Program-made: the position numbers and the translations under genes
Origin: Daldinia sp. FL1419
Lineage: Eukaryota > Ascomycota > Sordariomycetes > Xylariales > Hypoxylaceae
Direction: 5' to 3'
Assembly (NCBI GenBank): GCA_025201765.1
Contig: MU623376.1
Span: forward strand, 186,001 to 250,000
DNA length: 64,000 bases
The notes under the pieces: generated by a model
What the model was told of the DNA's origin: nothing
Database searches by the model: none
Seen by the model: the letters and a program-made list of their open reading frames with translations, nothing else
In this document: in pieces, positions 47,841 through 59,400 of the stretch
How the letters are laid out: each line of letters opens with the position of its first letter
How positions within the stretch are numbered: the stretch's first letter is position 1

Positions 47841-48206
47841 TTAAATGATGCAAAAGTCGCACGGTATTGGACAGGGAATGCAGAAGCAGAACCGGCCTGG
47901 ACAGCATGAACCACGTTCGCCGCCGCGCATGTTTCCGTATTCGGGCTGTTCGGGCTGAGGGCGTTGAGGATCTGATTTAAATGTTAGAAATTTGACAGTC
48001 TTATAGGCCATTTCCCTGTAGTTGCAAGGCCGTGACTAAAGAAGGATGTATGTCGAGGGTCCCCGGTATGAGGGGAATGAGTTGAACGTACCCATTGCTT
48101 GAAGTGCGACAGGTTGTGTCGTTTGTACGGGCTGGTGAGCCGTCGATCCGCTGGATTGCGCGGCGTGACCATTCGGCATTTGAGGACTAGGTTGTGATGG
48201 CGACAT
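47841..48206 (-). CDS. Small protein with Cys-rich C-terminal tail (CYSTM-like)
   Basis: Two exons (48206-48092, 47971-47841) with a 120-bp phase-1 intron give 81 residues, with a clean ATG and TAA. The first 60 residues are a Gln/Pro/Ser-rich disordered head. The last 22 residues contain seven Cys in a Ser-Cys-Cys-Pro-Gly-Arg-Phe-Cys-Phe-Cys-Ile-Pro-Cys pattern ending Cys-Ile-Ile. The layout, Pro/Gln head plus Cys-rich hydrophobic tail, is like CYSTM proteins, which attach to the plasma membrane and respond to stress. The Cys may instead be lipid-modified. No single ORF covers it, so it is easily missed. Donor GTACGT and acceptor AATCAG are good. Confidence 0.7.
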
Positions 48207-48847
48207 GTTTGGTATGAAATTGCGTTGTCGTATTTTAGAGAAAATGTTAATCTTCTGGACTGATTTACATAAGAAAAGCTGAGGAATATAAGTTAGGTTT
48301 CCCAGGTGGATAAATTGGTATGTAGGTACGATTGAAGTAATAAGTTGTTTGAATAGAGGCGCTCGGAAACTTAGGCACGTATGAGAAGAGTTTAATAAGG
48401 TGCAGGCTTCGTGTTAGTGAGCTGAGCGGTGAGTTTATAGGTACCGCAAAGTCCACCTGGACAGCACTGCCCAGGTGGTTTCCAAATATTGAAATGTTCT
48501 TTACGCGTAATATTGTAATGACGTCACTTGTTCAATCAAGGTAACCAACTAACTAAGCCACCTTGAACCAAGCCTAACCTATTCCACCTTTATTCCAGGT
48601 ATCGCGCATGGCACAGCCAGCCTTGAATTGACTTGACATGTCAATCAAGCCTCATTCCCGCGTATTCCCCCCTGATTTATCCACGTGGCTTTGTTTTTAG
48701 AAATCTTAAAGAATCATCCCGTTTAGCAGCACTGATCCAAGTTAAAAAATTGAATGATTCACGCTGGCGGTTCTGTCTTTACACCATATCATCTCTATCG
48801 CAAAGACCGTCCTTAAACGTGTTCGATATATTTAAATTGTCAAAATT
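48207..48847. other. Intergenic region
   Basis: Promoter of the Cys-rich gene and 3' flank of the monooxygenase pseudogene. No gene is supported. Confidence 0.5.
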
Positions 48848-49924
48848 CTATTGCGCCAAATATTTCTTCACCGCATCTCGCACGTTCCATAGGTCCCTGC
48901 GAGTGAAAATATTTAAGACTCTCCTCACCCCAACCAATATGAATAGAGAAATATAAAGCCCAATTGTTTTCAGCCATGACATCGGCATCTTGGGATCTTT
49001 CCATCGTAGAGCGTCTGCTTTGATCCCGTTGACTCTTGGCGCACGGACTTCGAACAGCCCAAGAATCGAACGGGAGATAGCATCATCCGGATCGTGTTCC
49101 TTCTCGAGGTAACCTGCGAGGAGGAGGGCCAACGCCTCGCAAGTCCGTCTCATAAACGGACCAATAGAGAAGCTTATTTTTATCCGACTGGGCAAGCCCA
49201 GAGTAACCAAAGACTCCCGTCGATCCCATAAAGAAGAGCATACTGGGGTTGTCAAGAGGGTGTTTCGGTAGTGGAACATCTAGTACACCCCCAACTGCGC
49301 AGATACCACTATATGCGATTAGACCAAAGTTGTGAAATCGGTTGCAAAGTCAGGACTTATACGTATCGAGGACGATATTTCTTATCGTCACCGAACAAGT
49401 CATGACGAACAGTGCTGCGGATCCTATCTGCGCCAACTACGAGATCCGCTATTTCGTCTGGAGATCCGCCTTCGAACTGAACCACGGGCTTTCTTCCTTG
49501 ACGTGTGACTACCCTCTGTACCTTTTTCCGGATTACTGAGCCGGGGGGTAAAATTTCATAGACGCCTGATTAGGAGTGGACGTGAGATTGGCAAGACATC
49601 GACATATTCGTGACTCAGCAGCCAATCGCTAGCTGTTTTCCATGTGAAACGTGTACACGGGAAACCAGTCGCATAAACGTTCCGTCTAAGCACTGGGTCG
49701 AGATCTTCTAGGACACGGAGCCCATCAGCTTGGAGTCCTAACTCGGCACCTAGTCGGCTGGTGCGGATTTGCGGTGTTGTTGTCTGCTCCGTAGCTTGTC
49801 CGGTACTTGGGTTAATGTTATCATATATTTTGACCTCAAGGGGTTGACTGGCAGGGATAAGTTTACGGAGCGCTATGGCGGTGCTAAGACCTCTAAGACC
49901 TGCCCCGATAATGATGACTTTCAT
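48848..49924 (-). pseudogene. FAD-dependent monooxygenase, broken by frameshift and internal deletion
   Basis: The start is intact: ATG at 49924 followed by the FAD-binding Val-Ile-Ile-Ile-Gly-Ala-Gly-Leu-Arg-Gly. After about 120 residues the frame stops at TGA near 49559-49561, although homologous-looking sequence continues in another frame (Tyr-Glu-Ile-Leu-Pro-Pro-Gly, then Val-Val-Gly-Ala-Asp-Arg-Ile-Arg-Ser). A second break lies around 49310-49330, where no splice restores the frame cleanly. Near 49160 a Tyr-Glu-Thr-Asp segment meets Glu-Ala-Leu-Ala-Leu-Leu-Leu-Ala directly. The Gly-Asp-Ala-Ala-His FAD motif that normally lies between them is missing, consistent with a deletion of roughly 80 codons. 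The C-terminal remnant ends at 48848. Three independent lesions make loss of function very likely. Confidence 0.75.
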
Positions 49925-50190
49925 CGCCAATACGAATAGATGCCTAATGTGAATATTACCGGTAGGGGATACTGAGGGATAGGCTGGACATTTAGTCAGG
50001 CATATCAAAACTCATCGAAGCCTTTAAGTAAAATTAAAGGGCTAATTCGGCGAGGTATCCTACGACTCTTGAGCTTTTGGACTCTTGGATCCAGACCCGA
50101 ATCGGCCCACTCGCGGATGAAATCGGAAACCCAAGCTTTGATTGGCCGCTACTAGGGAATGATGGAATGAAAAACTATTTACATATATCC

Positions 50191-51378
50191 TCAGCCTCGA
50201 TAATGAGACGAATTCTTCGTGCTCCATGGCAAGTGTTGCGATATCCTAGGGATCTCTCTGTCCCCTTCGACTAACAATGCGACTCTCCTTATGTCCGGCA
50301 CCCTCTTATTATACCAGTGGCTCTGCTCGTACCAGCCTGCACGGAACGCAGTACAAAAGCCTTCCCAGTGCCTGGTATCACACAGCCTGCCCCCACAGGA
50401 TGTCATTCGATTATACGACTTCTTGGTCCGCGTTATATGACATTGCTTATAGAACTCCAAGAACGTATCTACCCTCTTGTGGTGCTGATTATGCCATGGT
50501 CCATCCACAATATAGTTCATAATCCGAATCATCTCTTGATTATCGTCTAGGTCGATCACGATTGGCATATGTGCGGATAGTTGTTCGCGGATTAAGGCGC
50601 TCGCCTGGGCTGGAATACTCCATGTCTCTAGCACGAAGCTGACCAACTGCAGATTCAGACATGAGCCGTAACTCGAAGCTATTTCTTCTACAATCTGAAA
50701 GCTGCCGTGGTCGGGTGTCAGGATCAGCCGCTGCGCATGCCCTAAGATATCTTCGAAGCTCATTCCAATCATGAACCCGCCGCTAATCATGATGCTGTCC
50801 CTATGTGGGTCCATGTAGGTCTGCGCCGGGGTATGAGGCCACTCGGAGCATCCTGGGGAGGGATATAAAAGCCTCCTCGATTCTCGACAGACATGCGACA
50901 CTCTCATGCGCCTCTTATCCATCGTCACTCTCGAGCGTGGCTCTATATCTGGTATAGGGCATCGCCATCGGATCTCGAATATTTCCTTCAGCTTCGGGCC
51001 GGCAGCCAGACACCAGATCCTGTGACGAATATTTGGGGGAAGTTTCATCAACGGAAAATTCTCTAGTCTCGGTATGTCGATATTGGCGTCCTGGTCCTGG
51101 CGCATGACGCTGACTTCGTCTCGTAGCTGAGCATTCTCAAGCTTAAGCGAAGAAAGCTCCGCTTTCAATGATGTGAGAGCATCCTGTGTCTCCCGGAGTG
51201 TAGCAGCAAGGTTGGTAACATTTTGGGTAAGACCTTCAGTCACGTCGATATAGCGATGAGTCTGGACGGACAGCTGGTCTAGCTCAGCCTTGATGCTACC
51301 TTCGTCGGAAGTTGCCAGTGTGCTGTGACTACGGCCATGACTTCGGAGCTCGCTGGCTCTATTCGGTGGGATCCTCAT
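50191..51378 (-). CDS. 2EXR-domain protein with N-terminal coiled coil
   Basis: Single-exon frame of 395 residues from an ATG. Residues about 30-95 form a Leu/Glu/Gln-rich coiled coil (Leu-Lys-Ala-Glu-Leu-Ser-Ser-Leu-Lys-Leu-Glu). The 2EXR-type motif follows: Phe-Pro-Leu-Met-Lys-Leu-Pro-Pro-Asn-Ile-Arg-His-Arg-Ile-Trp, later Val-Cys-Arg-Glu-Ser-Arg. 2EXR domains are numerous in Sordariomycetes and Leotiomycetes and have no known function. The C-terminal half is Trp/His-rich without a known domain. The family may interact with other proteins through the Leu-Pro motif. No signal peptide is present. Confidence 0.75.
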   Translation of the reverse strand: MRIPPNRASELRSHGRSHSTLATSDEGSIKAELDQLSVQTHRYIDVTEGLTQNVTNLAATLRETQDALTSLKAELSSLKLENAQLRDEVSVMRQDQDANIDIPRLENFPLMKLPPNIRHRIWCLAAGPKLKEIFEIRWRCPIPDIEPRSRVTMDKRRMRVSHVCRESRRLLYPSPGCSEWPHTPAQTYMDPHRDSIMISGGFMIGMSFEDILGHAQRLILTPDHGSFQIVEEIASSYGSCLNLQLVSFVLETWSIPAQASALIREQLSAHMPIVIDLDDNQEMIRIMNYIVDGPWHNQHHKRVDTFLEFYKQCHITRTKKSYNRMTSCGGRLCDTRHWEGFCTAFRAGWYEQSHWYNKRVPDIRRVALLVEGDREIPRISQHLPWSTKNSSHYRG

Positions 51379-52606
51379 TGTGTGCTGATTGCTGATGATA
51401 CAGTTATGATTCTTGATCTTTCCATCGTTAGAAATGTCACTCCATTTTAAATTTCACGCGCTTACATTTATTGTATGGATTTGTTGCTATCCATCTATCC
51501 AACGCAGCTCCGTAGGGGTCAAGATTAGTATACCTTTCATACCCAGATATTGGATGGACTGGAGAGCTTTAGGTGGGTACCTAATATCTACCTAACACGA
51601 GCTCTCACAGACCAACCACATCAGATGCACGTTGACGTATAAGCCACTTAAATAAGCCACGTATCTATAGGGTCCTTTTTGGTAAGTGGACGGTTCACAT
51701 GATTTATGTTCACTACGGCTCCATACGCTCGTGGTCTATTAGAGAAGATGGGAAAGGACGAAGCCCACGCGGAATGTAATATCAAGGTTGGTTGCACATT
51801 GATTATGAGTAGGATCGTGGTTGTCCTCCGGTCCATAGATGATGGATGTGATTTTATGATAACCTCATAACCTCAATTCAATACATTAGATAATGAAACA
51901 AGATTCGCTACCACATTTTTTACATATTGGGATACGAAGCACAAAAATGCCAAGTATGGATAAAGATGACCATTTGAAGGAGGTTTTAATTAATCATTGT
52001 AGTTGCTACCTTTGGTGCCCCTATCCGCCTTGGTAGGATAATAGATGATATATCAGCATCAATATATCAATATACTTAGTATATACATACCCCGCGATAT
52101 CCAAGCTCCCCCCGCCTAGTTTCGTCGTGAGTTGCTTTCTCAATCAAAACTTTGTCTTCATAATTTATAATCGGAAGCCGTAGGTATATTAAATATTTTG
52201 CGAAGCTCCTTATTAACGTATTTGATCGTAAACAATATACCTGCGTTATCCCATCAGCCATATGAAGTATGCATTAATGCGTTCCCAACGTCATCAAGGT
52301 TGTCAATCTTCAATTGCCAAGGTGAATCGTTCCAACCTAAGAAAAGCCAATTTATTACGTATCGCAACGTTGGAAGGGGGGATTATGACACTTTGTGCCT
52401 TCCTATGTGCCTTACTACCTGCCTTACTATCCCTTAGGTAGCTCGGGTAAGTTAGGGGATATGTACAATACGTCATTGTCCTACGTAATGAAATTACCTC
52501 TTAATATCTAAGGTTAGGTACTATTCATAACAAACTCCATTCTCCCAACCTCTCGGGTCTGTCTAGCTTAGAGCAACCTAGCCTAGAAGTCTCCATTCCG
52601 CGCACC
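51379..52606. other. Intergenic region (divergent promoter)
   Basis: 1.2 kb between the 2EXR gene and the D-lactate dehydrogenase-like gene. AT-rich, with no coding region I can support. Confidence 0.5.
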
Positions 52607-53662
52607 ATGCAGCTCGCTGTCTTCTCCGCTAAGCCCTACGACAAGAAATATCTCACAACCACCCGGGCGGGAGAGGTCGATGGCTCTGCGAACATCGAAG
52701 TCGTCTATCACGAGTTTGCACTATCTCTTGAGACCGTTCCCCTAGCCAAGGGCGCAAGCGCTGTCTGCGTCTTCGTAAACGACGATCTTGGTGCCCATGT
52801 TCTCGAGTCACTGCATGCGAACGGTGTTCGTGCTATATTGTTGCGCTGCGCCGGATACAATAATGTCGATTTGGAAGCTGCCCAGCGCTTAGGTCTCTTC
52901 GTCGCTAACGTGCCGTCTTACTCCCCCGAGGCCGTTGCCGAGTTCGCCGTTGCGCAGATCCAGACTCTGAACCGAAATACCCATCGTGCTTATAACCGTG
53001 TTCGCGAGGGAAATTTCAGTCTTCAGGGATTGCTAGGACGCACTCTGAACGGAAAGACGGTGGGTGTTCTTGGGACAGGCCGTATTGGCGTCGCATTCTC
53101 CCGCATCATGTACGGTTTCGGATGTCGACTCCTAGCCTACGACGTCTTCGAGAACGACGAGTTCAAAAAATACGGCACATACACAGACCTCGACGCCCTG
53201 CTCTCCGAAAGCGACTTCGTAAGCCTACACTGCCCCCTCACGGAAAAGACGCGGCACATCATCAACGACGAAACGCTCTCGAAGATGAAGAAAGGGGCCA
53301 TGCTAGTGAACACCTCGCGAGGCGGGCTCATCAACACCAAAGCCGTCATCGCAGCTCTGAAGAGAAAGCATCTAGGAGGCTTGGCCCTAGACGTGTACGA
53401 GGGCGAGGGGGCGCTGTTTTATAATGATCATTCGGGACATATTATCGACGACGATGAACTCATGCGGCTAACCACCTTTCATAACGTGCTCGTGTGTGGC
53501 CATCAAGCTTTCTTTACCGAGGAAGCATTACGCGAGATTGCCGAGGGTACGATCCGTAATCTGAGCGAGTTTCTGCATGGGAAACAGTGCAAGAACGCTC
53601 TTGTTCAAGGCCAAGTTGGGTCGTCGTTGTTCAGGAGAGATTCTGTCCCGATTCGCATCTAG
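52607..53662 (+). CDS. D-2-hydroxyacid dehydrogenase, D-lactate dehydrogenase (LdhA) type
   Basis: Intronless frame of 351 residues. NAD-dependent reduction of pyruvate-like 2-oxoacids to D-2-hydroxyacids is the family reaction. The N-terminal substrate domain has Arg-Cys-Ala-Gly-Tyr-Asn-Asn-Val-Asp and Val-Pro-Ser-Tyr-Ser-Pro-Glu-Ala-Val-Ala-Glu. The Rossmann motif Gly-Thr-Gly-Arg-Ile-Gly lies at about 151. Catalytic Arg sits in Asn-Thr-Ser-Arg-Gly-Gly and catalytic His in Cys-Gly-His-Gln-Ala-Phe-Phe-Thr. The Tyr-Asn-Asn-Val-Asp and His-Gln-Ala-Phe-Phe pattern is that of bacterial fermentative LdhA, so a bacterial origin is possible but not shown. Substrate other than pyruvate cannot be excluded. 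Confidence 0.88.
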   Translation: MQLAVFSAKPYDKKYLTTTRAGEVDGSANIEVVYHEFALSLETVPLAKGASAVCVFVNDDLGAHVLESLHANGVRAILLRCAGYNNVDLEAAQRLGLFVANVPSYSPEAVAEFAVAQIQTLNRNTHRAYNRVREGNFSLQGLLGRTLNGKTVGVLGTGRIGVAFSRIMYGFGCRLLAYDVFENDEFKKYGTYTDLDALLSESDFVSLHCPLTEKTRHIINDETLSKMKKGAMLVNTSRGGLINTKAVIAALKRKHLGGLALDVYEGEGALFYNDHSGHIIDDDELMRLTTFHNVLVCGHQAFFTEEALREIAEGTIRNLSEFLHGKQCKNALVQGQVGSSLFRRDSVPIRI

Positions 53663-53987
53663 AAACATAAGGATTCGTGATATAGGTAGGTGTGCGTGAG
53701 TAAGTTAGATATTAAAGAAGTGCACAAGGACATTCAGGCAAGAATAATAGTGTCAGATAGATCTTTATCAAACTTGGCGCTGTTTATTAGATCGCTAATT
53801 GTGTGAGACAAAACGCTACTAACGTGTGCATGATACAACTACACACCCCTAGCACCTAAACCTCTAGAAGTAATGCTAATTACCCGATACTTCAACTCCT
53901 GTCAAATACGGTTATCAGCCTCGCTTTCCCATGTATCCCATCCGCCAGGACTAGATATTTATACTATATGTATCTAGGGCCAGATTC
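53663..53987. other. Intergenic region between convergent genes
   Basis: 325 bp, shared 3' flank of two converging genes. Nothing coding. Confidence 0.5.
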
Positions 53988-56415
53988 CTATCTTCTATAA
54001 ACCCCGTTGATTGTATAATCTTTCTTGGGGCCCTTTACTGTGTACCCTAGCTTCCACTCCTTTAAGTTGACAGCATTGAAGTTGAACTCGTAATGTACGT
54101 CGTAAAGATCGTCGATGCATAGATGGCTTGCCTTGGCTAACCAACCTTTCTTTCTTGTCTCCTTTTCCTCTGCTGCAGCACCTGTCGTCATAGGAGTAGT
54201 TTCTCCCTGAGCCTCGGCCTTCCCCTCTTCAACTGGAGGCAAGAACTCTACCTCATGAAACAAATAGTCCGCACGATCTTGATCATCTGTTCGTGCAAAC
54301 CACACGCTCAGTACGTCTCGCTCCTCGTCGTATCGCCATATGTAACGTCTTGTCGCGCGAAACGATATCTGCGGGTTGTCCTGCGCCGTGAATATGCCAT
54401 CCTCGACGTAGAGGTACTCAAGTCCGAGACCCGCACCCGTCTCCGAATTCGCCTTGGACACGCGAGATGAGGGAACTCCATCCTCAGTTCCTTCGCGAAG
54501 CAGGAAGCGTGCCGTGCCTGAGAACCGCCCACTCGGATGCGACGGTAGCTTTGAAGAAAGCGTCCGCTCGAGCCGCCACTCACCGAGCAAAGAACGGAAA
54601 ACGGCCCTAGCGACGAATCGACCGCGTAGGAGCCCGTCTAGTGCTGTTTCGTATGTTGCAAGTATATTCGCTTTTATATGATCAACCGTATGAGGGTTCC
54701 GTGCGGCAGCTGCGGATAGGGGGGGATATCGCGCCGGTGTCAGGATGTCCATAGACTTACCCGTGGCAAGTGGCGGGGTATCACCCAAAGGAGATGATAT
54801 GGGTATGTCGAGAGCGCGTGAAAACTCCTGCATCAAGAAGGAGTAGTCGCCCATCGGGAATTGCGAAACACGCGGGTCTGTACGTAGGGCTAGAGTCCTC
54901 GCGATGGTATCGTCGTCCGCTAGAGCCTGGAGGAAGGCTGGGGTCTGAGACTGAGGATTGTTTGATGACCATAGGCGTGCGATGAATCGGGCTTGCATCT
55001 CCATCACGCCCCAGTACGGCGAACGGTACAACCCTACAAAGCCTAGAGTAGGAAGCGATGGGTGATGCGTTCCATGAAAGGCGAGCGCGACGGGTAGATT
55101 GGGATGCGCAGGGGAGTGCGAGATGGTCTCAAGAACGGATGACGAGAGGAATGAGAGTGATGGAGAAGGATCGAAACCAGTTGCCAAGACCACGGCAGCG
55201 ATATCAGATATTTGTTCGTTCGTTGGGGAGAGCGTAGCAACGTTTCCATCAAGAGATGATAATTTACCATTGCTGACTTTGATGAACCCTGACCGCACGA
55301 AGTTTGTATAATACGAACTCATAGCTACGAAAGGCGGTTCATCGAGTAGATCACCATCAATCCTAATCTTCGGCGAGAACTCGGCCTGGTTTGTGCCCAG
55401 GACGGACTGGCAGATCGAGTTCAACGCATGCGCCGCTTCAACGCTTATATGCCCTTGGCTATTTGTTAGAGGATGTGGTCTATTAGCCAAGTTATACGAA
55501 GGTAAGTCGCATGGCAAAAACGGTGGTGCTGATGCGGCTGGCTGTTTATCTGGTTACTATTTTGCACGGGTCCGCATTGTCTCAAGGCGTAGGAACATTT
55601 GCCTACCTTTGGAGATGTAAATAATGGGAAGACCCATGAAGGTCGCTGCGCTACATGGTGTATGGAATAATTTTCAGGATTTTCTATGATCTTTTTTCCT
55701 GGTGAGTAGGTGACGGATGATAGATGTGTGGCGATAGTCGCAGCCGTCTCGATCCCGGACATTTGCCCGCCGACGACAAGAATCTTACCGCCACAGCGAT
55801 TGGAACTTCCTAGGAGGCCATTAAGATCTCGGTACTTGCTGCTATGAATGATAGGTATAGTTGTCTCTTTTGGTATATGGTCTGGCCATATTGGCTTTCC
55901 GAAGAACCCCGTGCTAACAAGCAAGTAATCGAACGTTAACTTCTCAGATTTTCCGTTCGACTCTATCTGCACTTTCCACGAGCTGTCGCCTTGTAATTCA
56001 GCTGTCACAACTTTATGGCCGAGCCGTATATCAGCACCGCTGTATTCATTAATATATCTTTCTAGGTATTGACCGACTTGCCATGCCTTGGGAAATTGCG
56101 GATCCGAGCTCTGCCATGAGAAATCGCTAAACTGTACAGTATGTCTGCTCTGGTTGGTTACCATGAGAGGATGAACGAGACCACTAGCATCGTATTTCCT
56201 TGTAGGCCATAGTCCGCCGATTCGGGACTGGGAGTCGAAGATGGTGACCTTAAACGAACCCTCCGTTGTATCATATAGTAAGGTCTTGGCTGCTACAAGA
56301 CCGGAAGGGCCAGCACCTAGTTCCTATGTGAGCGAATCACAACCCGAGGTATGAAGGTGAGGGTGACTGAATAAGAACCCGGTGTCTTACCAACGATACA
56401 CACGGTCTTGGTCAT
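53988..56415 (-). CDS. Flavin-containing monooxygenase fused to a DUF6314-like domain
   Basis: Three exons (56415-56391, 56316-55607, 55541-53988) with introns of 74 and 65 bp give 762 residues. The FAD motif Ile-Val-Gly-Ala-Gly-Pro-Ser-Gly starts at residue 7 and is split by the first intron. The FMO-type Phe-Phe-Gly-Lys-Pro then Pro-Ile-Ile-His-Ser-Ser-Lys-Tyr lies at about 145-170. NADPH motif Val-Val-Gly-Gly-Gln-Met-Ser-Gly is near 190. Ala-Thr-Gly-Phe-Asp lies in the second FAD half. From about 567 the chain continues Leu-Gly-Glu-Trp-Arg-Leu-Glu-Arg-Thr and ends after about 195 residues, a domain I assign from memory to DUF6314. Substrate is unknown. The fusion is the notable part. Confidence 0.85.
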
Positions 56416-59400
56416 GATCCGGGTCCGAACCAGGGTCCGGGAAGTACGGTGGAATCGAACGAGGATTGTTGACGGTCCGGTCCGGAAAGATGATCGGAAT
56501 GAATGGACGCAATAGATTGGAGTTGCCAAAATCTTAGGATGGACATGTGACCCTATTTTTAATTCTTCTTATTTTCTTCACCTTTTAATAATAAATAATT
56601 TTAATAAACCGCTCCAGTCAACCCTAGATTGATCGCGACGAGAAACGAAAATTGTTGAGCTAATAGATAATTATCCACTCAGATGAATATTGCGTCACTG
56701 TCACTTATGTAGGTACCTGAGGTACCTTCTACGTAGATAAACGAATGGACTCATCCCGCTAGGTAGATCGATCTAATTATAAGATACATCTTACCTACCT
56801 AGGTACCTACTTCCATAGGACCTACTATGTATGTACCTGCTTAAGTAATAGGCGTGGCGCATTAATAAAACGCCGATCGCCGGCGTAAATGTAAACCTCA
56901 GCCTCAAGATGTTATCGTAAATTTCCTTCAAATTCATGTATTTCTTAAGCACTTTATTTACTTACTAGCAGTTTATTCGCCCGATATTCCCAAGGTGCCT
57001 ACGATTTGCTGGGCCAATTGCGATTCGTTATGAGCACAAGAGCTTCGGTTTTCTATTTTCACTGCAACTTTCCGCGACAGACCTATCGCATTTTCGGCTA
57101 CCTACTGCACGTCCAAGACCGGGCATCGGACCTGACTCGAAATTCCCTCTGATGTTTCCGCCAAGGGAGCAAAAAAAAAAAAGAAAATATGTGAACCTTG
57201 AATACATTTATACCCGTCCATTCTACATAATCGCCTGCATATTTGTCGTAGCATCCTCCCCTCATATCAGCATCCAGCTTGGAGCCCGCCCCAGTGCCAT
57301 GATATATTGCGCCAGGTATCCGAACAATACCGGAATGGTGCATGGGAATAAAGCAAGTACCCGTCCAACTAGCATCAAAACCATAAGTAAGGTAGTATTC
57401 GAATTCCGCGTGAACTTCCGATACTCGCAGGGTATGCGCCATACAAGGAACAATCCTTTCGATCGTGGCAATTTCCTTTCATCTGCCAAAGCAAGCCATC
57501 ATCATTTCTCATATAGAATTCTCGTTATGTATGGAGCATGCACGGGGTGGTCGAATAATTTCGTATACCCTAATTAATTTGCAGGATTTGGGAGCCTTGT
57601 CATACGCGTTGCCTTAAAACTTATCATCCCTTAAGATCAAGTACATGAGTTAACGTAGTTTAGTGTTTAGCTCGAGATGTCGAGACACTCGGTATCCCGA
57701 AACCGTTGGTCCCTCCCCCTTTTCAAAATTTACAGATTAGGGGATTGCCGGGGTCGAGCAATTAGAACTCGCAAACCTCGTATGATAGAGTAGTCCTCCA
57801 TACTTTTTGTAAGGATCGCACGTGGAAAGCAAACTGTATAAACTAGCCTACCTTCACTTCTCTTTCAGCTTTCCAGTACACCATCTTTTTCGGACCTATA
57901 CCTTAGGCAATCCATTATTAATTCTATGTTACGAGCCCATCATCTATGATACCAAAACCGAGCGGCCGGGTGGGAAGTTGCGTCAATCCAGATTTGTACT
58001 ACAGTGGATATGCCTGAAATGTGAGAAGCATGGTAAATCCAAGGACAAGGACAACATTGGTATTGTGTAGTCGGATAAAGCATGCCAGACTTACACAAAG
58101 GTGCATCAGCTCTAAATTAATATACCCGTACAGCAAGAGCCTTGCTCAGGGGACCGGAGGATTGGCACGAATGACGCGGTATTCGGTGGATCAAATACCT
58201 TAGATGTAAGTGATAATTATATTAATGTCATACATCCAAAGCAGAACAACGTAGGATCGGGTGTCAAATGATTTCGAAAATCCGCAGTGCGAGGCAAGAA
58301 ATAAAAGATAAAAGATGAAACAAAATAATTGAGACACAAGTGACGTACCGACTGTCTACCTGTCTCACCCTTTTCGGGTCATATTTACTATGGTGAAATC
58401 GGAAGTTCCTTTGAAGCCGGTGATTCTTTAATCATGAATGATTCGAAAATTTTGAGATTTGTAAGACATGCAGTGATTGATCTAAGCTAAATGGCTACCC
58501 CAACCGTCCAAGACTGCTCTCAACAAGCACCTAGTACTAATTAGGTACGAATAACTAGGTAGGTACCTAGGTACCTACCTAATAGTAATTCGGCACAAGC
58601 TTTCCCCCGACAATCCCGCTAGAGGTACAGGTAATGGATCTCACTGGAGGGGGTTTGGCCAGTGGGTTTGGTGGGGTAAACCAAAGCGAGCTTTCCTTTT
58701 GAGCGAGCTAACCCCCGCCATTCAACTAGGTTAGATCCTTCGACGCGGGGAAGCTCGCTCGCCTACTCAAGTCGGTAAAGCTAGCGTAGTAAGAGACGAC
58801 AAGGATGTGGGGTCGAAGATATGTCCAGACGACTTATAATAGCTGGGAAAGAAGATATAAATGAGAGTTTACTGGACCTAATGGACCCATAGGAGACGCA
58901 AAAAATCCGGTGGATCCGAATGACGACGTAATTGACCGAAAATGCAACTTCAAGTCTTCTTATTTTTGATATTTTAGCTCTTCTCTTGATCAACACCCCC
59001 GATTATTTTTAATCCCGATTTCCACAGCATTTATAACTACTTTACACCGAATTCAATTCAAGTAATTATTCCCTCAGGAATGGAGTAGTGAGGAAACAGG
59101 GTTGATTTAGCTTACAGCTAGTCTTGAAAAATCTTTTCCCCAGGTCATCTTCCTTTTGGTAAGCCGGCGGTGAAAACGGAGATTAGGTACCTACGTATGA
59201 CGCGTGACCCCCCTTGTTTGATATGGGGCTCTCCCATATCGTGTCTGCCATGTCGTAGACATTGAGCTGGACTGGAGGTTGTACGGATACAGGCTAGCTT
59301 CGTGACCCATGCGGCTGAAGGATCCGAGACGAAATATTTCCCCCAAAATGCGGAACAAAAAAGAAAAACAAATCATTAAAATAATTTTGGGATATATATT

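Noticed and set aside
57200..57442. Minus-strand frame starting at an ATG, with Gly/Asp/Tyr-rich composition
   Set aside because: It looks partly protein-like, but I find no domain, no good donor after the last plausible codon, and competing frames on the other strand.
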